From contig NC_054740.1 of NCBI RefSeq assembly GCF_018143015.1, positions 72,251,856 to 72,315,855 of the forward strand: 64,000 nt of DNA. Reading direction: 5' to 3'. The notes below the pieces were generated by a model that had not been told where the DNA came from, ran no database searches, and saw only the letters and a program-made list of their open reading frames with translations. The position numbers and the translations under genes are program-made. Origin of the DNA: Lytechinus variegatus (lineage: Eukaryota; Echinodermata; Echinoidea; Temnopleuroida; Toxopneustidae). Below, one piece after another: positions 34,943 to 45,862 of the stretch (positions are counted from its first letter, which is position 1; every line of letters begins with the position of its first letter).

Positions 34943-35517
34943 GGGGGGGGGGGGGGATCCGCCCCCACCTTGAGATCTCAAGCGATGCAAAAATTTGCAA
35001 AGTGGTAGAGTGTGAAGTAGTCTACAAGGATATATGGTAAATTTCTCATAATTTAATATGAATTAATCATGTGCTAATTTATGCATATTTTAATAAGAAA
35101 TTTACTCTAGTTGATCAACAAACATGCCCCTCCTTACTTTCTATTCAAAAAGTCTTTGTAAGATTCTGATCAAATGTCGTTAAAAAAATTAACATCACAT
35201 TTAAAAAAAAATTATCTTAATAGTTTTTTTCAATCAATGTATTTCTGATACCCAAGACGATGAGATCATTCACTCAGTAAAAGTAAAGATACATTTTACT
35301 ATTTTGGCTACCAACAGAACTTGCTTTGGATTTTGACATGAAATCACATTATTTGAGTAATTCACATAAAGTAACATGTCTTTGCAATTTCGCAGACGGG
35401 TTTCGCAAATTTGATCTCAAAGGTTGCACACGACTTGCAAGTAAAAAGTCAGTGAGTGGTGCGGTCATAAATTAATTTTGTGCAGTGGGTTTATTGCAAA
35501 AACTGCCGGCCTTATAA
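34943..35517. mobile_element. Diverged piggyBac-like copy 3 (reverse sense)
   Basis: Read on the minus strand, GCCGGC..., ACTGCACAAAATTAATT, GACTTTTTACTTGCAAGTC and a terminal C-run parallel the element at 23710-24475 (GACTTTTTACTTTCAAGTC, TTGCGCAACTTTTGAG). The TTAA borders are no longer clear, so it is older than the other two copies. Confidence 0.55.
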
Positions 35518-36445
35518 GGTTTGGAAGGATTCAAACAAACTTTCCCCTACAATTTCATACTGCCGACCATTTTAACAGAATGGGTCTACTTTTTGTTTTC
35601 CTGCAATCTGATTGGTCATGCAGATGAATGCATGAATGATATCCACTTTAGTGCACTATAGCTATCTTTTATGAAATGGCCCCTTTTCTAAATAAATACA
35701 TGCAGGCCATCCACCACAGATGGACAATGTTCAAACTTCTGACAAATGCAGTTAGCAAAGATTTTGATTTTCCAAACTGGAATACAGACTGAAACAAAAA
35801 GATGGTAGTACTGTTGGAGAGAACACAGCGGGTTTGGACTTGCTGCTGTCTGCTATCTATGCAACACTGCGTAAGGGTGATGGTAAGCTCCACACAACAA
35901 AGTCAATGCAGTACATTAGGTACAGGATCCGGTATCACTATTTGGAAAATCATAACATAGACATTTGCAAGAACACACTTTCAAGGCATGTTTGGTCAAA
36001 CTAATGGCAGAAGGATTTAAGAAGTACAAAGCATAAAGATACCATTTCTCATGCTGATATTGAGACAAATTTAGACCTCTGCCGGAATGGATTTTAACAA
36101 TCCTGCAGAATAAACTGTTTGAGGACTTGTTAACCTATTTCTGCAACAGCAGAAGAGAAAATTTGCACCTGCTCAAAAGATTTTATGGTTTGCAATGATG
36201 ATTATATTGGGTCTTTGTTCAAGAGCGTAAACACAGAGATGACAAAACTATCGGAAGTTTGATGTACAAAATTCCAAATACTGAAAGACGTCTACATGTA
36301 ACTGAACCATGTATATCAATGGTTTTGGAGAAGCCTAAACCATAATGACCAATGAATGATAGTGAACCAAACCAGCTTCAACACCTTGGGGCAAACAAAA
36401 TGAAGATCATATTGACAAGTGAGATATGAACTCAAGTACACACAA
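35518..36445. other. Unassigned stretch
   Basis: No supported exon or repeat was identified. Confidence 0.35.
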
Positions 36446-36500
36446 ACAAGTGGTCCACAAACAATGATATGTGACAAATCATTATTTGTGGACCACTTGT
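36446..36500. other. 23-bp perfect-class hairpin, 9-base loop
   Basis: ACAAGTGGTCCACAAACAAT-GAT pairs with ATC-ATTATTTGTGGACCACTTGT with one mismatch across 23 positions. The loop is about nine bases. Size and pairing are compatible with a small-RNA precursor or with the remnant of a tiny palindromic element. Confidence 0.6.
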
Positions 36501-36857
36501 GTCACTAAACTGTATCAGTCTAGGTTCCATCAGGGGACACAAAATCTGTTAGAAGTGAAAGCTCCATCAAAATACACAAAGACAAATGCAAGGAGAAAGA
36601 AGGAAATGAGCAGAAAGATTGGACAACATCAGTTGGATGTTACCGATGATCACCAGTCAAGCTCCAATAAAAATGCTCCTGCAGCCGTGCCAATATCCAG
36701 CCGTAAAGCTGCAACACGTCAGCTACGAAGAACAGACAATCATTAGCAATATCGTGCGAGGGAAAAGCCACAAGACCAGCCAGCAACATCATCTGCATTA
36801 TTACCACTAGCAGCTCTCCCTTCGGCATGGTCTCCTCTGTCTTGCGGTGATAATCAC

Positions 36858-36943
36858 CTCCAAAATACTTGATAGAACCCAGAAAACTCCCCATTCACTA
36901 CAATATTAGGATCTATTTCAGCCAAAGGTTGTGAGAATAGCCC
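36858..36943 (-). CDS. Candidate internal exon, unknown gene
   Basis: Between acceptor TTATTTTCAG and donor GGAG|GTGATT the only open frame reads GLFSQPLAEIDPNIVVNGEF then SGFYQVFW and two bases. The residue pattern looks protein-like, but there is no family match, and the phase does not join directly to 34719-34818. It may be an exon of that gene with one exon missing between, or chance. Confidence 0.3.
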
Positions 36944-37185
36944 CTGAAAATAAAAAAAACAAGAAAATCATTGTTTGCCTGCTATAATACAAATAATGCA
37001 GATGTAAGTGTGTTGTGGTGATGCAGTGCACTTGAGGCTATTTACAATATGTCACAAGCACAAGGTGCTTGCGCTGTGTGCTTTGTACAACATTGTGAAT
37101 CTGATGTCAAGAAAACCCTTCAAACTACACACCTGCATATTGACTATTTGTGTTATTTTCTGAGGTGTACTATACTTAGCAGTTT

Positions 37186-37895
37186 ATGATGGACTATCAC
37201 TTACATTCGAGAGTCAAAAAGGGAGAATTCTGTCACCAATCTCCATTAAAAATGCCGATTACATCTCAAGAGGATTCATATGGAGGTCTAGCTACTCCAG
37301 TGCCCAAGCCAACCCCGTCTAACAAGGTGAAGAACACTGGTCAGAAACCAGTGGCAAGTGGTGCCACACCTCATTCCGACAATAGGAGACTCAACATAGC
37401 AACTGGGACTCGGCCACACACAGTTGCCTCCACACACAGGACCGACCCTAAACTAGCGGCTATAATTGAAGCAGCGGTACAGAAATCGAACGCCGAATCA
37501 TACAGAGAAATCAACAAGAAGCCTGACCTAGTACTACGTGAGATATCTACCTTTAAGGCTGATCTGGCAGCCACCAAGCAACTTGTTGCTGATCTTGAAG
37601 TACCTGTCATCAAACAACTCGGCATGAGTAAGTACCATGGTAATTTGTCACCTTACAAAATGTTGCTGCTGATTACAAGAAATTAGTAAATGACTTTGAG
37701 GAAAAGTTAATCTCGCAGGAAATCCATATGCGAAAGATGAATTTGCTACTTTATGGTATTGATCATGGAGAAGATGAAAATGTTTTGGTCAAGACGTCTG
37801 CCTTCGCTGAGCTCCTCAACGTACCTCGTGAAGAAGCCGAGAAGATACCGATCGCCAATGCCTATCAACTTCCCTCAGCTTGATTATATTGTTTG
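37186..37895 (+). pseudogene. LINE ORF1 remnant (L1-type RNA-binding protein)
   Basis: The first part reads without stop as a low-complexity basic leader followed by a helical stretch (KLAAIIEAAVQKSNAE to TKQLVADLEVPVIKQL). After a frame shift near 37640 it continues as DYKKLVNDFEEKLISQEIH, then MRKMNLLLYGI, DENVLVK and IPIANAYQLPS before TGA. A coiled coil followed by an RRM core with N-L-L-x-Y-G-I and the closing I-x-N-A-x-x-L-P is the usual build of L1-like ORF1 proteins (transposase_22 family), which bind element RNA as trimers. No ORF2 follows, so the copy is truncated at its 3' side or was rearranged, and it is not functional. Confidence 0.7.
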
Positions 37896-38612
37896 TATAT
37901 CATAATTTAAATCTAGCATGCAAACTTATATAGCAAGCGCATAAAAATCCTTCCAATAGATTTTTCTTTGAAAGTACACCTATTTCAGATGGCATCCCAT
38001 TCTTTACATGGTACCAGAAAAATAGTTCCCCCATTGGCTACATCCTTGAACCTGTTTTATAATCTCTGATGTTGCACAGACAAATCATGCATAGTTAAAT
38101 AAAATTATTTTCAAAATGCGCTGCTATTTAAAACATTAGCATAATCATAAACACTGCTCAACTTTCCACTGATTCTGGTGGCATATTTCTGGACACTTTC
38201 TTGACCTTTGACCAGAATTACTCCTCCATCATGATGACTTCCTTATCTTGCTCCATCCAGTTGGGCCACTTTGGCCAGATGAACCTTGTAGGGTTTTGCT
38301 TTTGTGAATAACATTGTATGCTTACTGCGGAGAAATATTAAAATTTAGTTCTCAGTTATCAATTTGAAAAATAGAATTGACTCAAGAGTGATTGTTGAAT
38401 CATGCTCAAAATGCACATAAGATCAGGTGTTTGATCTCTATTGGAGATGGTTATTTTGACCCATCTCAGGGGGGGGGGTTCTTGGTATTCGATCTTACAA
38501 AAATTTGTACACTGGTAGACTTCGATGTAATTTACGAGGCTGTTTGGATAATTTTTCTGAGATAATAATTTAGTTTCTAATATGAATTATGCAAATTTAT
38601 GCTTAAATAAAA
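37896..38612. other. Unassigned, AT-rich
   Basis: A minus-strand stretch at about 38210-38335 is partly open behind an AG (TTTCTCCGCAG) and ends WPKWPNWMEQDKEVIMMEE-stop; support is too thin to call an exon. Confidence 0.3.
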
Positions 38613-39858
38613 CAAGTGGAATGCCTCTGGCCGTCTCACCTGCATCACGCAATTCAACATAGCAGCATTGCTGACTTTGAAAACTACTATATCTCGCACA
38701 AGATGTTCAGTGACACTTGGTTACTCTTATTTCCAAGTTTTATGAACTAGACCAATACACTTACAGAGATAGGATGGTAATTCAACAGATAACCCCAATG
38801 TGGCCATAATTCATTGACCTCACATGACCTTTGACCTTGATCATGTGACCTGAAACTTGCACAGGATATTCAATGATACTTGATTACTTTTATGTCCAAG
38901 TTTCAAAAGTCAGATCAATAAACTTTCAAATTTATGATGGTAATTCAACAGATACCCCTATTATGGCCGAAGTTCATTGACATTTGACCTTGGTCATGTG
39001 ACCTAAAATGCGCACAGGATGTTCAGTGATACTTGATTACTCTTATTTCCAAGATTTATGAACTAGACCAACATACTTTCAAAGTTATGATTGTAATTCA
39101 ACAAATACCCCAATTCGGCCCAAGTTCATTGACCCTAAATGGCCTTTGACCTTGATAATGTGACCTGGGGGGCATTTCATCAATATTTTCGTCCAACAAG
39201 TTGTCAGATCTGACAACTTTCCTGGATTCTGATTGGTTGAGAAGCACTGTTACTATAGTAATTGTCAGATAAAACAGGACTTGTCGGATAAAACGTCTGA
39301 CAAGTCATTTCTGAAACTTGCACAGGATGTTCAGTGATACTTGATTACTATTATGTCCAAGTTTCATGAATCAGATCCAAAACTTTTAAAGTTTTGATTG
39401 TAATTCAACAGATACCCCCAAATCGGCCAAAGTTCATTGACCCTAAATGACCTTTGACCTTGGTCATGTGACATGAAACTCATGCAGGATGTTTGGTGAT
39501 ACATGATTGACCTTATGTCCAAGTTTAATGAACTAGGTCCATATATTTTCTAAGTTATGATGACATTTCAAAAACTTAACCTCAGGTTAAGATTTTGATG
39601 TTGATTCCCCCAACATGGTCTAAGTTCATTGACCCTAAATGACCTTTGACCTTGGTCATGTGACATGAAACTGTAATAGGATGTTCAGTAATACTTGATT
39701 AACCTTATGGCCAAGTTTCATGAACTAGGTCCATATACTTTCTAAGTTATGAAGTCATTTCAAAAACTTAACCTCAGGTTAAGATTTGATGTTGACGCCG
39801 CCGCCGTCGCTGTCGGAAAAGCGGCGCCTATAGTCTCACTCTGCTATGCAGGTGAGAC
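38613..39858. mobile_element. 1.25-kb repeat bounded by GTCTCACCTGC/GCAGGTGAGAC, copy 1
   Basis: It starts CAAGTGGAATGCCTCTGG, followed by CCGTCTCACCTGC, and ends TGCAGGTGAGAC. Inside, a unit of about 150 bases recurs with CATGTGACCTGAAACT, GGATGTTCAGTGATACTTGA and TGACCTTTGACCTTGGTC. Near the right end is GCCGCCGCCGTCG...GCGGCGCC. Copy 2, with fewer internal units, is at 52216-52959. Confidence 0.8.
39167..39314. mobile_element. 148-bp insertion inside copy 1
   Basis: The host unit reads GTGACCT | GAAACTTGCACAGG and is split by a block starting GGGGGGCATTTCATCAAT with TTGTCAGA/TCTGACAA palindromes. It is related to the foldback at 27487-27605. Confidence 0.75.
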
Positions 39859-42380
39859 AAAAATGCTCTTATTTACTAAACACAGCTACAAAGATTTATT
39901 TTTTCTTATGCATTTCATTGTTTTAAAAATTTCATTTCTGTTTGTTTTTCAACTTTTGCTGATATTTATTGTTCTTTCTTAGAAGGAAATTTTCAGCGAC
40001 ACTAGTTCAGTCATGAATAACATGATATCGATTGCTTTTAGTCAGTAAAAGTAAACTGATTATCAATTTAGCAAACATTTAGAAACTTGTAAAGCGTTTT
40101 TATATCATTTGTGATAACCATCTCATATAAATTTAATTGAATGCGAGCTTACACATCATATTTAAAAATAATTATTCTTATAATTTTGATCTGAAATGAC
40201 CCTTGACCTTGACCCAGTTACCTGAAATTATCATCATCTAAATTCTGATAACTATCAATCATTATATCCATGTTTCCATAATACTCAAGAATGATTTAAA
40301 AATCACCTTTAAAATTCACAAGTAGAAAGAATAAATCTGCCAGTCTCACCTGCATTTAAATCATAAAGATTTCAAAAATCTTGACCTTGGTTATTTATTA
40401 ATAGCATACATGTACATTCCATAACTTGGTCAAAGTTCACTGACCCAAAATGACTTTTGACCTTGATCATGTGATCTGCAATTCATGCAAGCTGATCAGT
40501 GATAGCTGATTACCCTTTTGACCAAGGTTTATGAAACACATCGTTCTACATTCAAAGTTATAATATTTCAAAAAGTAACCTTGGTTAATATTTTGATTTA
40601 CATGTAGTTTATTCTCCAAAAGAATTCAAAGAAAACTCACCTTTCATTTGAAACCATAATTAGACTTTTAATGTTGACATTCTTCATCTGATCCCCTCCA
40701 TTGAGACATCCTGTAAAAAAAAACAATATAGAAAAGATTGTTTGATATTATAATTATGACTTCATTGCAGAAATAGTGTAAAAGACATATTGTGAGCTTT
40801 AATACACATTTGTTTTAAATCCAACCCAGGATAATACAGATACATGTATGCATGTATATACGTGGATAGATCCACATCAACAAAGAAAAAAACGAATCTA
40901 AAACCCCCAAAATGCTGATACTGCACAATACCAGACTAAAACTAATTTCTCAATTTACATTTGAAAAATGTCATCCAACTGAAAAAAAAAGGTTATGACA
41001 TTCACAGCAAATTTACTTGATCTGATTTTCCCATGGGAATGCCAACATAAGAGATCGACAAAGTAAAGACCATAATTTAATAGCATCACATTACATGCCA
41101 ACATTACACCTTACCCTGACAGTAAAGAGTATATTTCTTTAAAATTTCAGCAATGTAAAGGCTAGTAGCATTTCCTTTATAGCGGCATGTCACACTAGCT
41201 ATTCAAGTTGGATGGAAAGACAGAGCCACAACTGGGACAAAGTCATGTAAAATTATATTGGAACATATCATTACATTTGGTATTGATTAGTTCAACTCAT
41301 TTTTTTATTGATGCCTATGTGAATGCAGCTTTCATGGAACATATACAACAAATGTGTTTTTTTTTACATTATTAATTTTTGCTTACCTTGACTTGTCCTG
41401 ATCTATCTAGTTGATATGCATCCAAGTTTTGCAGGTGAGCTAAGCTGATGATCTAGTTGATACACATCAAAGCTTTGCAGGTGAGGTGATGATCTGGCTG
41501 CTACTCATCCAAGCTTTACAGGTGAGCTGATGATCTGGTTGTGATACACACATTTTCTTTAACAATTTCCGAAATTACGAATGTATGCGATAATTTCCAT
41601 GTGGTATGAGAATGAACAATTTAAAATACTAGTACTAGTCAAAATAATCGGATATGAAAGCCAAACTAGAAATTTAGATTGGTGATGAACTGTTCTCATA
41701 ATGATTCAGACAATAATGCAAAAATCGTGATCTCCAGCCAGTGCTGCCACTCTTCTAAAAATCCAAGAAATTCCAGAAAGTTTTGCTATTTCCAAGATCA
41801 TTCCAGGAAACAAGAAATTCCATGCAAGAAGTTATCATTTCCGGGAATGATATAATTTCCTGAATATTACAATGTTCAGAAAATGATATTATTCCCGAAA
41901 ATCTATCACAAATTATTCGATCTCTTTATATACTTTGCACGTTACGTCATGTTTCACCCCCTAAAGATTTTTTTTGATTAACTACAGCACTGGGCCTTAT
42001 TTAATTTCCTTTTGTGTGTGTACAGAAGAGAAATGAGAATTATAACTTATCATGCTTATGGAAGACTGAATAAAATTTATAAAAATTACATGATATTTTA
42101 TAAAGCTCCCAAAAGTTCCTGGAAGTTCCGTTGTCAAAAGTGAAAGCACTATTTCCACGAGCATATCTCTTGATCCTGTATCCAGCGACCATCGGTCAAA
42201 ATCGTGCTCAGCAGGGGAATATCGTAGGCATTCATCCTAACCATCTCTCTCGAGATAAGTGATGTCTATTTCAGCAATTGTATGTGTTTCAAAGAAAGAC
42301 ACTAAAGAGTCTATGATGGACCTATACTGTTAGAAGGTCCACGCATCAATAATAATCCACATTGCAAATTATGTTTATAC
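39859..42380. other. Unassigned, with one weak exon candidate
   Basis: A 70-base piece at 40641-40710 (minus) lies between TTTTACAG and AAAG|GTGAG and is open as CLNGGDQMKNVNIKSL... in a phase that would fit after 42381-42617, but it does not resemble that family's next segment. Diverged copies of the 150-base unit of the element at 38613 lie at about 40190-40600. A tandem repeat lies at 41395-41540. Confidence 0.3.
41395..41540. repeat. Tandem units of about 50-58 bp
   Basis: GATCTAGTTGATA, CATCMAAGYTTTGCAGGTGAG and TGATGATCTGG recur about three times. Confidence 0.75.
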
Positions 42381-42617
42381 CTGATAGCATGCGATGGCCA
42401 ACAGCAACGTATTTGTTGTGCCCTCGTCGGTAGAATTCGGGCATTGATATCCTCCAATACCGCATGAGTGCCACACCGTCGGCCTCCCTCTCTGCATCTC
42501 GAATGCTCTCGCTGTATAGACACTGCCAAGTGCACCTTTTGAAGTACTCCAGGAGTCCATCGGTTATTTTATTCTCTCCTGCCACTTTTGAGCATTCTTC
42601 AGAACAGTACCAATTGG
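42381..42617 (-). CDS. DUF6589-like protein, exon closing PHD finger 2
   Basis: This is the most distal recognised exon (237 bases, phase 1 in and out). With the G of the previous exon it starts ANWYCSEEC, which supplies the last two zinc ligands of the second PHD-like finger. It then returns to DUF6589-type sequence: GLLEYFKRCTWQCLYSES, RDAEREADGVALMRYW, MPEFYRRGHNKYVAVGHRML. In DUF6589 proteins a stretch of the form Y-x3-L-x-x-x-L-x(6)-A-x-R-x-x-D-G-x-x-L-x-x-W-x(4)-F-x-x-x-x-x-K-Y leads to the C-terminal part, which was not found in the window. The acceptor is CTTATTTAG and the donor TCAG|GTATAA. The frame is intact. Confidence 0.7.
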
Positions 42618-44013
42618 CTAAATAAGAAATGTAAAAGTTTTAAAATCGAGGTCACTTCGGCTCGAGGAATTTGAAAAGCCAAAAAAAAAACATAAAGGAA
42701 ATAAGTAAATAAATACTGCCTTCTACAAAATGGAGGTCATTTTGCCTGCATTTTCATTTTTTAAAACTTTCAAAATATCTGGGGGTGTTGTCTATGGAGT
42801 ATAATACACGCAGCAACCCAAAGGATTTTTTTTTGGGGGGGGTGCTTAAGCATTCCAGCTTCTCAGGGCTCTGAACTTTCCGGTGTATGAATTAGGCCTT
42901 TTTATTTATTGTAACCAGATGGAAGGCTTGATAAAAGAATTCCCTTGCCCATTTAACATTTTCTACCGCCCTCCTGCCACTGATGTGAAAACTAATACCA
43001 AATCCATATTCCGGACACTTATGAATTCAATATTTGTAGTAATCTTGTATTTTGTTCTCTAGAATATTTCCTAAAAATTGTTGAAACTTCGCTAGTAAAT
43101 TTTTCAAAATGACTTTTTAAAATTGATCGTCCGGACACACAACCTGTGCGGACATACCACAACTGGATATGCATACCTATTTACTCACTTCTCTATAGTA
43201 ATAAAGTCTAAGATTTTGAAAAAGACACAGCGAAAAATGTGCAAACACCTTCGTTATTTTTTTTTTCGTTTTCCCTCGACTTTTCTGTCTAGTTTTAGTC
43301 AATCCCAGACAATTCGTTACAAAATGATCTAATTCAAAGGTAAAATGACAACTTAATATGATAAAACACCTAGCATTTGAATGGCATGACATAAAAAATG
43401 CATGCTTGAATAAATATTTCAATTAAAATTGCGGGACAACAGAAATTTTTATTTAGGAATAAATGTATTTATTATGTTTTTCTTTTGGTAGAATTCCACT
43501 TTAGAAGCATGGAAGTGGAATAACAATTAAACAAATGCATTTATCTTCCAAAGTCCCTTGTTATACCGGGCTAAATTCAACTAATGAGTTGAAGGCATAC
43601 AAAAAGAAATACAAAACCCTTACCAACAGAAGCTATATATCTTCAAAATGATTATCAGTTATCAATCGTTTGTGAGATGTACAAATTGAATCTATAAAAA
43701 AAAAAATAATAGTTCGGCATCACTGGAAATCAGGCTTTTGACTTTCAATTTCTTTGAATATGAAACGGTGAATTATTTTTTTTTTGGGGGGGGCGGTATG
43801 GCGTATCCGTAAAATTGATAAGTAGCGAGCAAGCCAAGCGATTGAGCAAACATTTTGACCTTATCTCACTCTGTAATAGATTTTGACATATAGATCTAGA
43901 AAATGATAACAAATTTTACCCTTATACTTTTCTTTTTTCTTTCCCTTTCTCTTTTTTTTCTTGGTCCGTACGCTAGTTATAAGATATATCTCCTTTTATA
44001 ACACCCAAAATAC
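42618..44013. other. Intron of the DUF6589-like gene
   Basis: It contains two T-run/G-run junctions (about 42820-42842 and 43770-43794). No exon seen. Confidence 0.5.
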
Positions 44014-44184
44014 CTTGTGTCAAAGGCAGTGTTGATCTCACACATCTATGAAGGAACTTTAGACCACGTTCGCATTCTTGGTTTCCACACTGCCAAGTGA
44101 GAGATCCGTTTTTCCTTCTGCAGACGCAGTAGAGCCCATTATCTGATCTCCCGCATTCAGGAGTGCAGTACCACTCAGTCTCAT
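44014..44184 (-). CDS. DUF6589-like protein, exon joining two PHD fingers
   Basis: This 171-base exon (phase 1 in and out) begins DETEWYCTPECG, the closing ligands of the first PHD finger, and then opens a second one: GLYCVCRRKNGSLTWQCGNQ, ECERGLKFLHRCVRST. The second finger has C-x-C, C-x4-C and H-x2-C spacings like the first and is completed by WYC-x2-EC in the next exon. WYC-x2-C right after an acidic stretch is the classic end of ING-type PHD fingers. The acceptor TTTTTCAG and donor CAAG|GTATTT are good. In the family PHD fingers bind histone H3 tails or DNA-associated partners; whether these do is not known. Confidence 0.75.
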
Positions 44185-44250
44185 CTGAAAAATGTACATA
44201 ATAGATATTGAGAGAAAATTATAATCATGTCTTGTAGAATATCAAATTAA

Positions 44251-44460
44251 GGCCACCGCACACCTTACGACCCGACTGGTCGCCGCCCTGGATTGCGACT
44301 GGGTGAGGGGAAAGGTGACGTCACAGCTCTTGTCAGCTTCGAGTCGCAGACCGGTCAGAGACTAGTCGCAAGGAAAATCTGAAGGATTTGACATGTCGAA
44401 TCCTCATATGACTGGATCGCAAGCTCCATCCAACTTCCAGCCAATAAGACAGGTGTAATG
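44251..44460. mobile_element. Left-end fragment of the GGCCAYCGCACACCTT MITE
   Basis: It begins GGCCACCGCACACCTTACGA like the element at 22768; the right end is missing. Confidence 0.5.
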
Positions 44461-44500
44461 TGTTCTCTAAAACATGTCCAATGCTGATGCATGCTTTTTA

Positions 44501-44649
44501 CCGTGTTTACACTTGGTATTTGGCATTTGAATCGGCTCGCGGTTCTGAACCGCGAGCTGTAACAACGTGTAAACGCTAACCAAAAGCCGGTTCTGCATCG
44601 GCTTTTCAGTTTTGGTTCTAAACCAAATGCCGATTAAGTGTAAACACGG
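44501..44649. mobile_element. 149-bp MITE with CCGTGTTTACAC ends
   Basis: The ends are CCGTGTTTACACTTGG and AAGTGTAAACACGG, with TA on the left. The middle holds AAAAGCCGG/CGGCTTTT and GCGGTTC/GAACCGC palindromes. A shorter relative is at 46190-46262 (CCGTGTTTACACCGG ... GCACGTGTAAACA). Both lie in introns of the DUF6589-like gene. Confidence 0.8.
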
Positions 44650-45045
44650 TTGTGGTGTAAAACTAAAAAATATGTTTTGAATAGGTTTACCATTCGATTA
44701 TTTTGGGCATATATATGAAATATATCAAACACAAAATGGTCTGGAAAATTTGGGACAATCTTATAGTCGGTACATTTGTAATATAGAAATAGTAATTGGT
44801 AAGTGCTCAAACATCTATTATGAATAAAAATAAAAACATTATTAATACGAGGTGTTAAAAAGCTAAAATTAACTACCACTTTCTGGAAAATACCTTATTC
44901 AAATCCGATAAGTAAAAGAAATGCTTTCAATAACTAGGCATTCGCAATATGTCCACTCGATTATAATTGATATTACTAACCCTCTAAGAGCGATAAGACA
45001 TGCTTACAACCGCCCCCCCCCTTTGTTTCCCATTTCTATTCGTAC

Positions 45046-45138
45046 CTATGCTTGGGTTCATCACACATTCTGCATGGAACCATTTCCCGTTCTCGCAATC
45101 AAAGTTGGAACACTCCACCATTTGGGCATCCTCGATAT
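45046..45138 (-). CDS. DUF6589-like protein, PHD finger 1 core exon
   Basis: This 93-base exon codes DIEDAQMVECSNFDCENGKW and FHAECVMNPSI. With CFCKE from the previous exon and WYC-x2-EC from the next it makes a complete Cys4-His-Cys3 PHD finger: C-x-C, x(11), C-x4-C, x(5-6), H-x2-C, x(12), C-x2-C. The ING-family likeness is strong (M-V-E-C-x-N-x-x-C, then W-F-H-x-x-C-V). The acceptor is TTTCACAG, the donor ATAG|GTACGA, phase 1 in and out, matching both neighbours. The equivalent region at 17457-17732 is broken. Confidence 0.8.
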
Positions 45139-45396
45139 CTGTGAAAGCCCAGCAAAAAGAGGGCAAGGAAGAATGGGAAGAATAGAAAAGAAAAGGATGA
45201 ATAAAGGGATGAAATTGATAAGCTATTTGGGTATCCTCGTCTTGAATCAGTCCTACCTCAGGCAAACTATAATTTCGAGGGGGTGGTATGATGGTGCCAT
45301 TACTCGATATTCCGCAATGAAAATGGTTGACATAAAACTGGAAAAAGTTACGTTCGGGTATAACGATTATCAGTAATTAACAGTAATCTTCAGTAC

Positions 45397-45862
45397 CTTC
45401 CTTGCAGAAGCACAGTTGGTCATCACGGCCCTCTGCGGTCGCGTTCACGACATCAGCCACTCTATTCATGGGGATCTGATGCCAAATCTGACGCACCACT
45501 TCCTCTGCTACCGCAGACAGGCATGGGTTTGAAGAAGTCGACGGGGCAGCGATGTCTTGAGTTGTACTTGAAGAAGTGGATGGTCCAGCGATGTCTCGAG
45601 TTATACTTGAAGAAGTGGACGGTCCAGCGATGTCTCGAGTTATACTTGAAGCAGTCGACGGGGTAGCGATGTCTCGAGTTGTACTTGAAGAAGTGGACGG
45701 TCCAGCGATGTCTTGGGTTGTACTTGAAGAAGTCGACGGGGCAGCGATGTCTCGAGTTGTACTTGAAGAAGTGAACTGTCCAGCGATGTCTTGAGTTGTA
45801 GCAGTTGGCATGTCTTTAATGATTTGCAGTGCAAATCCCACAACAAAAGCACATGTGATGAA
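45397..45862 (-). CDS. DUF6589-like protein, exon with coding minisatellite
   Basis: This 466-base exon (phase 0 in, 1 out) has three parts. It opens with FITCAFVVGFALQIIKDMP, a hydrophobic stretch that in this family continues the central domain. The middle is about seven copies of a 13-residue unit of the form PSTSSSTTRDIAG, coded by a 39-base repeat. The end, SAVAEEVVRQIWHQIPMNR then VADVVNATAEGRDDQLCFCK, is shared with 16858-17013 and gives the first two zinc ligands. The unit is Ser/Thr-rich, uncharged except for R-D, and likely a flexible linker whose length varies. The acceptor is TTTATGTAG, the donor GAAG|GTACTG. Confidence 0.75.
45537..45795. repeat. 39-bp minisatellite inside a coding exon
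   Basis: On the plus strand the unit contains GCGATGTCTYGAGTT and ACTTGAAGAAGTSGACGG. About 6.5 units in register with codons; variant sites change Thr/Ile, Arg/Gln and Gly/Ala/Thr. Confidence 0.95.

Noticed and set aside
36471-36810. Open frame with KTNARRKKEMSRKIGQHQ, possibly a basic DNA-binding protein
   Set aside because: No start or splice context, no family match, and low-complexity Lys/Arg/Gln composition.
40641-40710. CLNGGDQ piece, reminiscent of the GCLNGGGQ motif of the iron-only hydrogenase-like protein NARFL
   Set aside because: Match limited to a few residues; the neighbouring sequence does not continue like that family.
44984-45265. A 93-residue single-exon protein containing the PHD core
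   Set aside because: The finger's outer ligands lie on neighbouring exons; splice sites at 45046 and 45138 explain the open frame better.
45576-45794. Plus-strand open frame with VDGPAMSRVILEE repeats
   Set aside because: It is the antisense of the coding minisatellite on the minus strand, where phases fit neighbouring exons.
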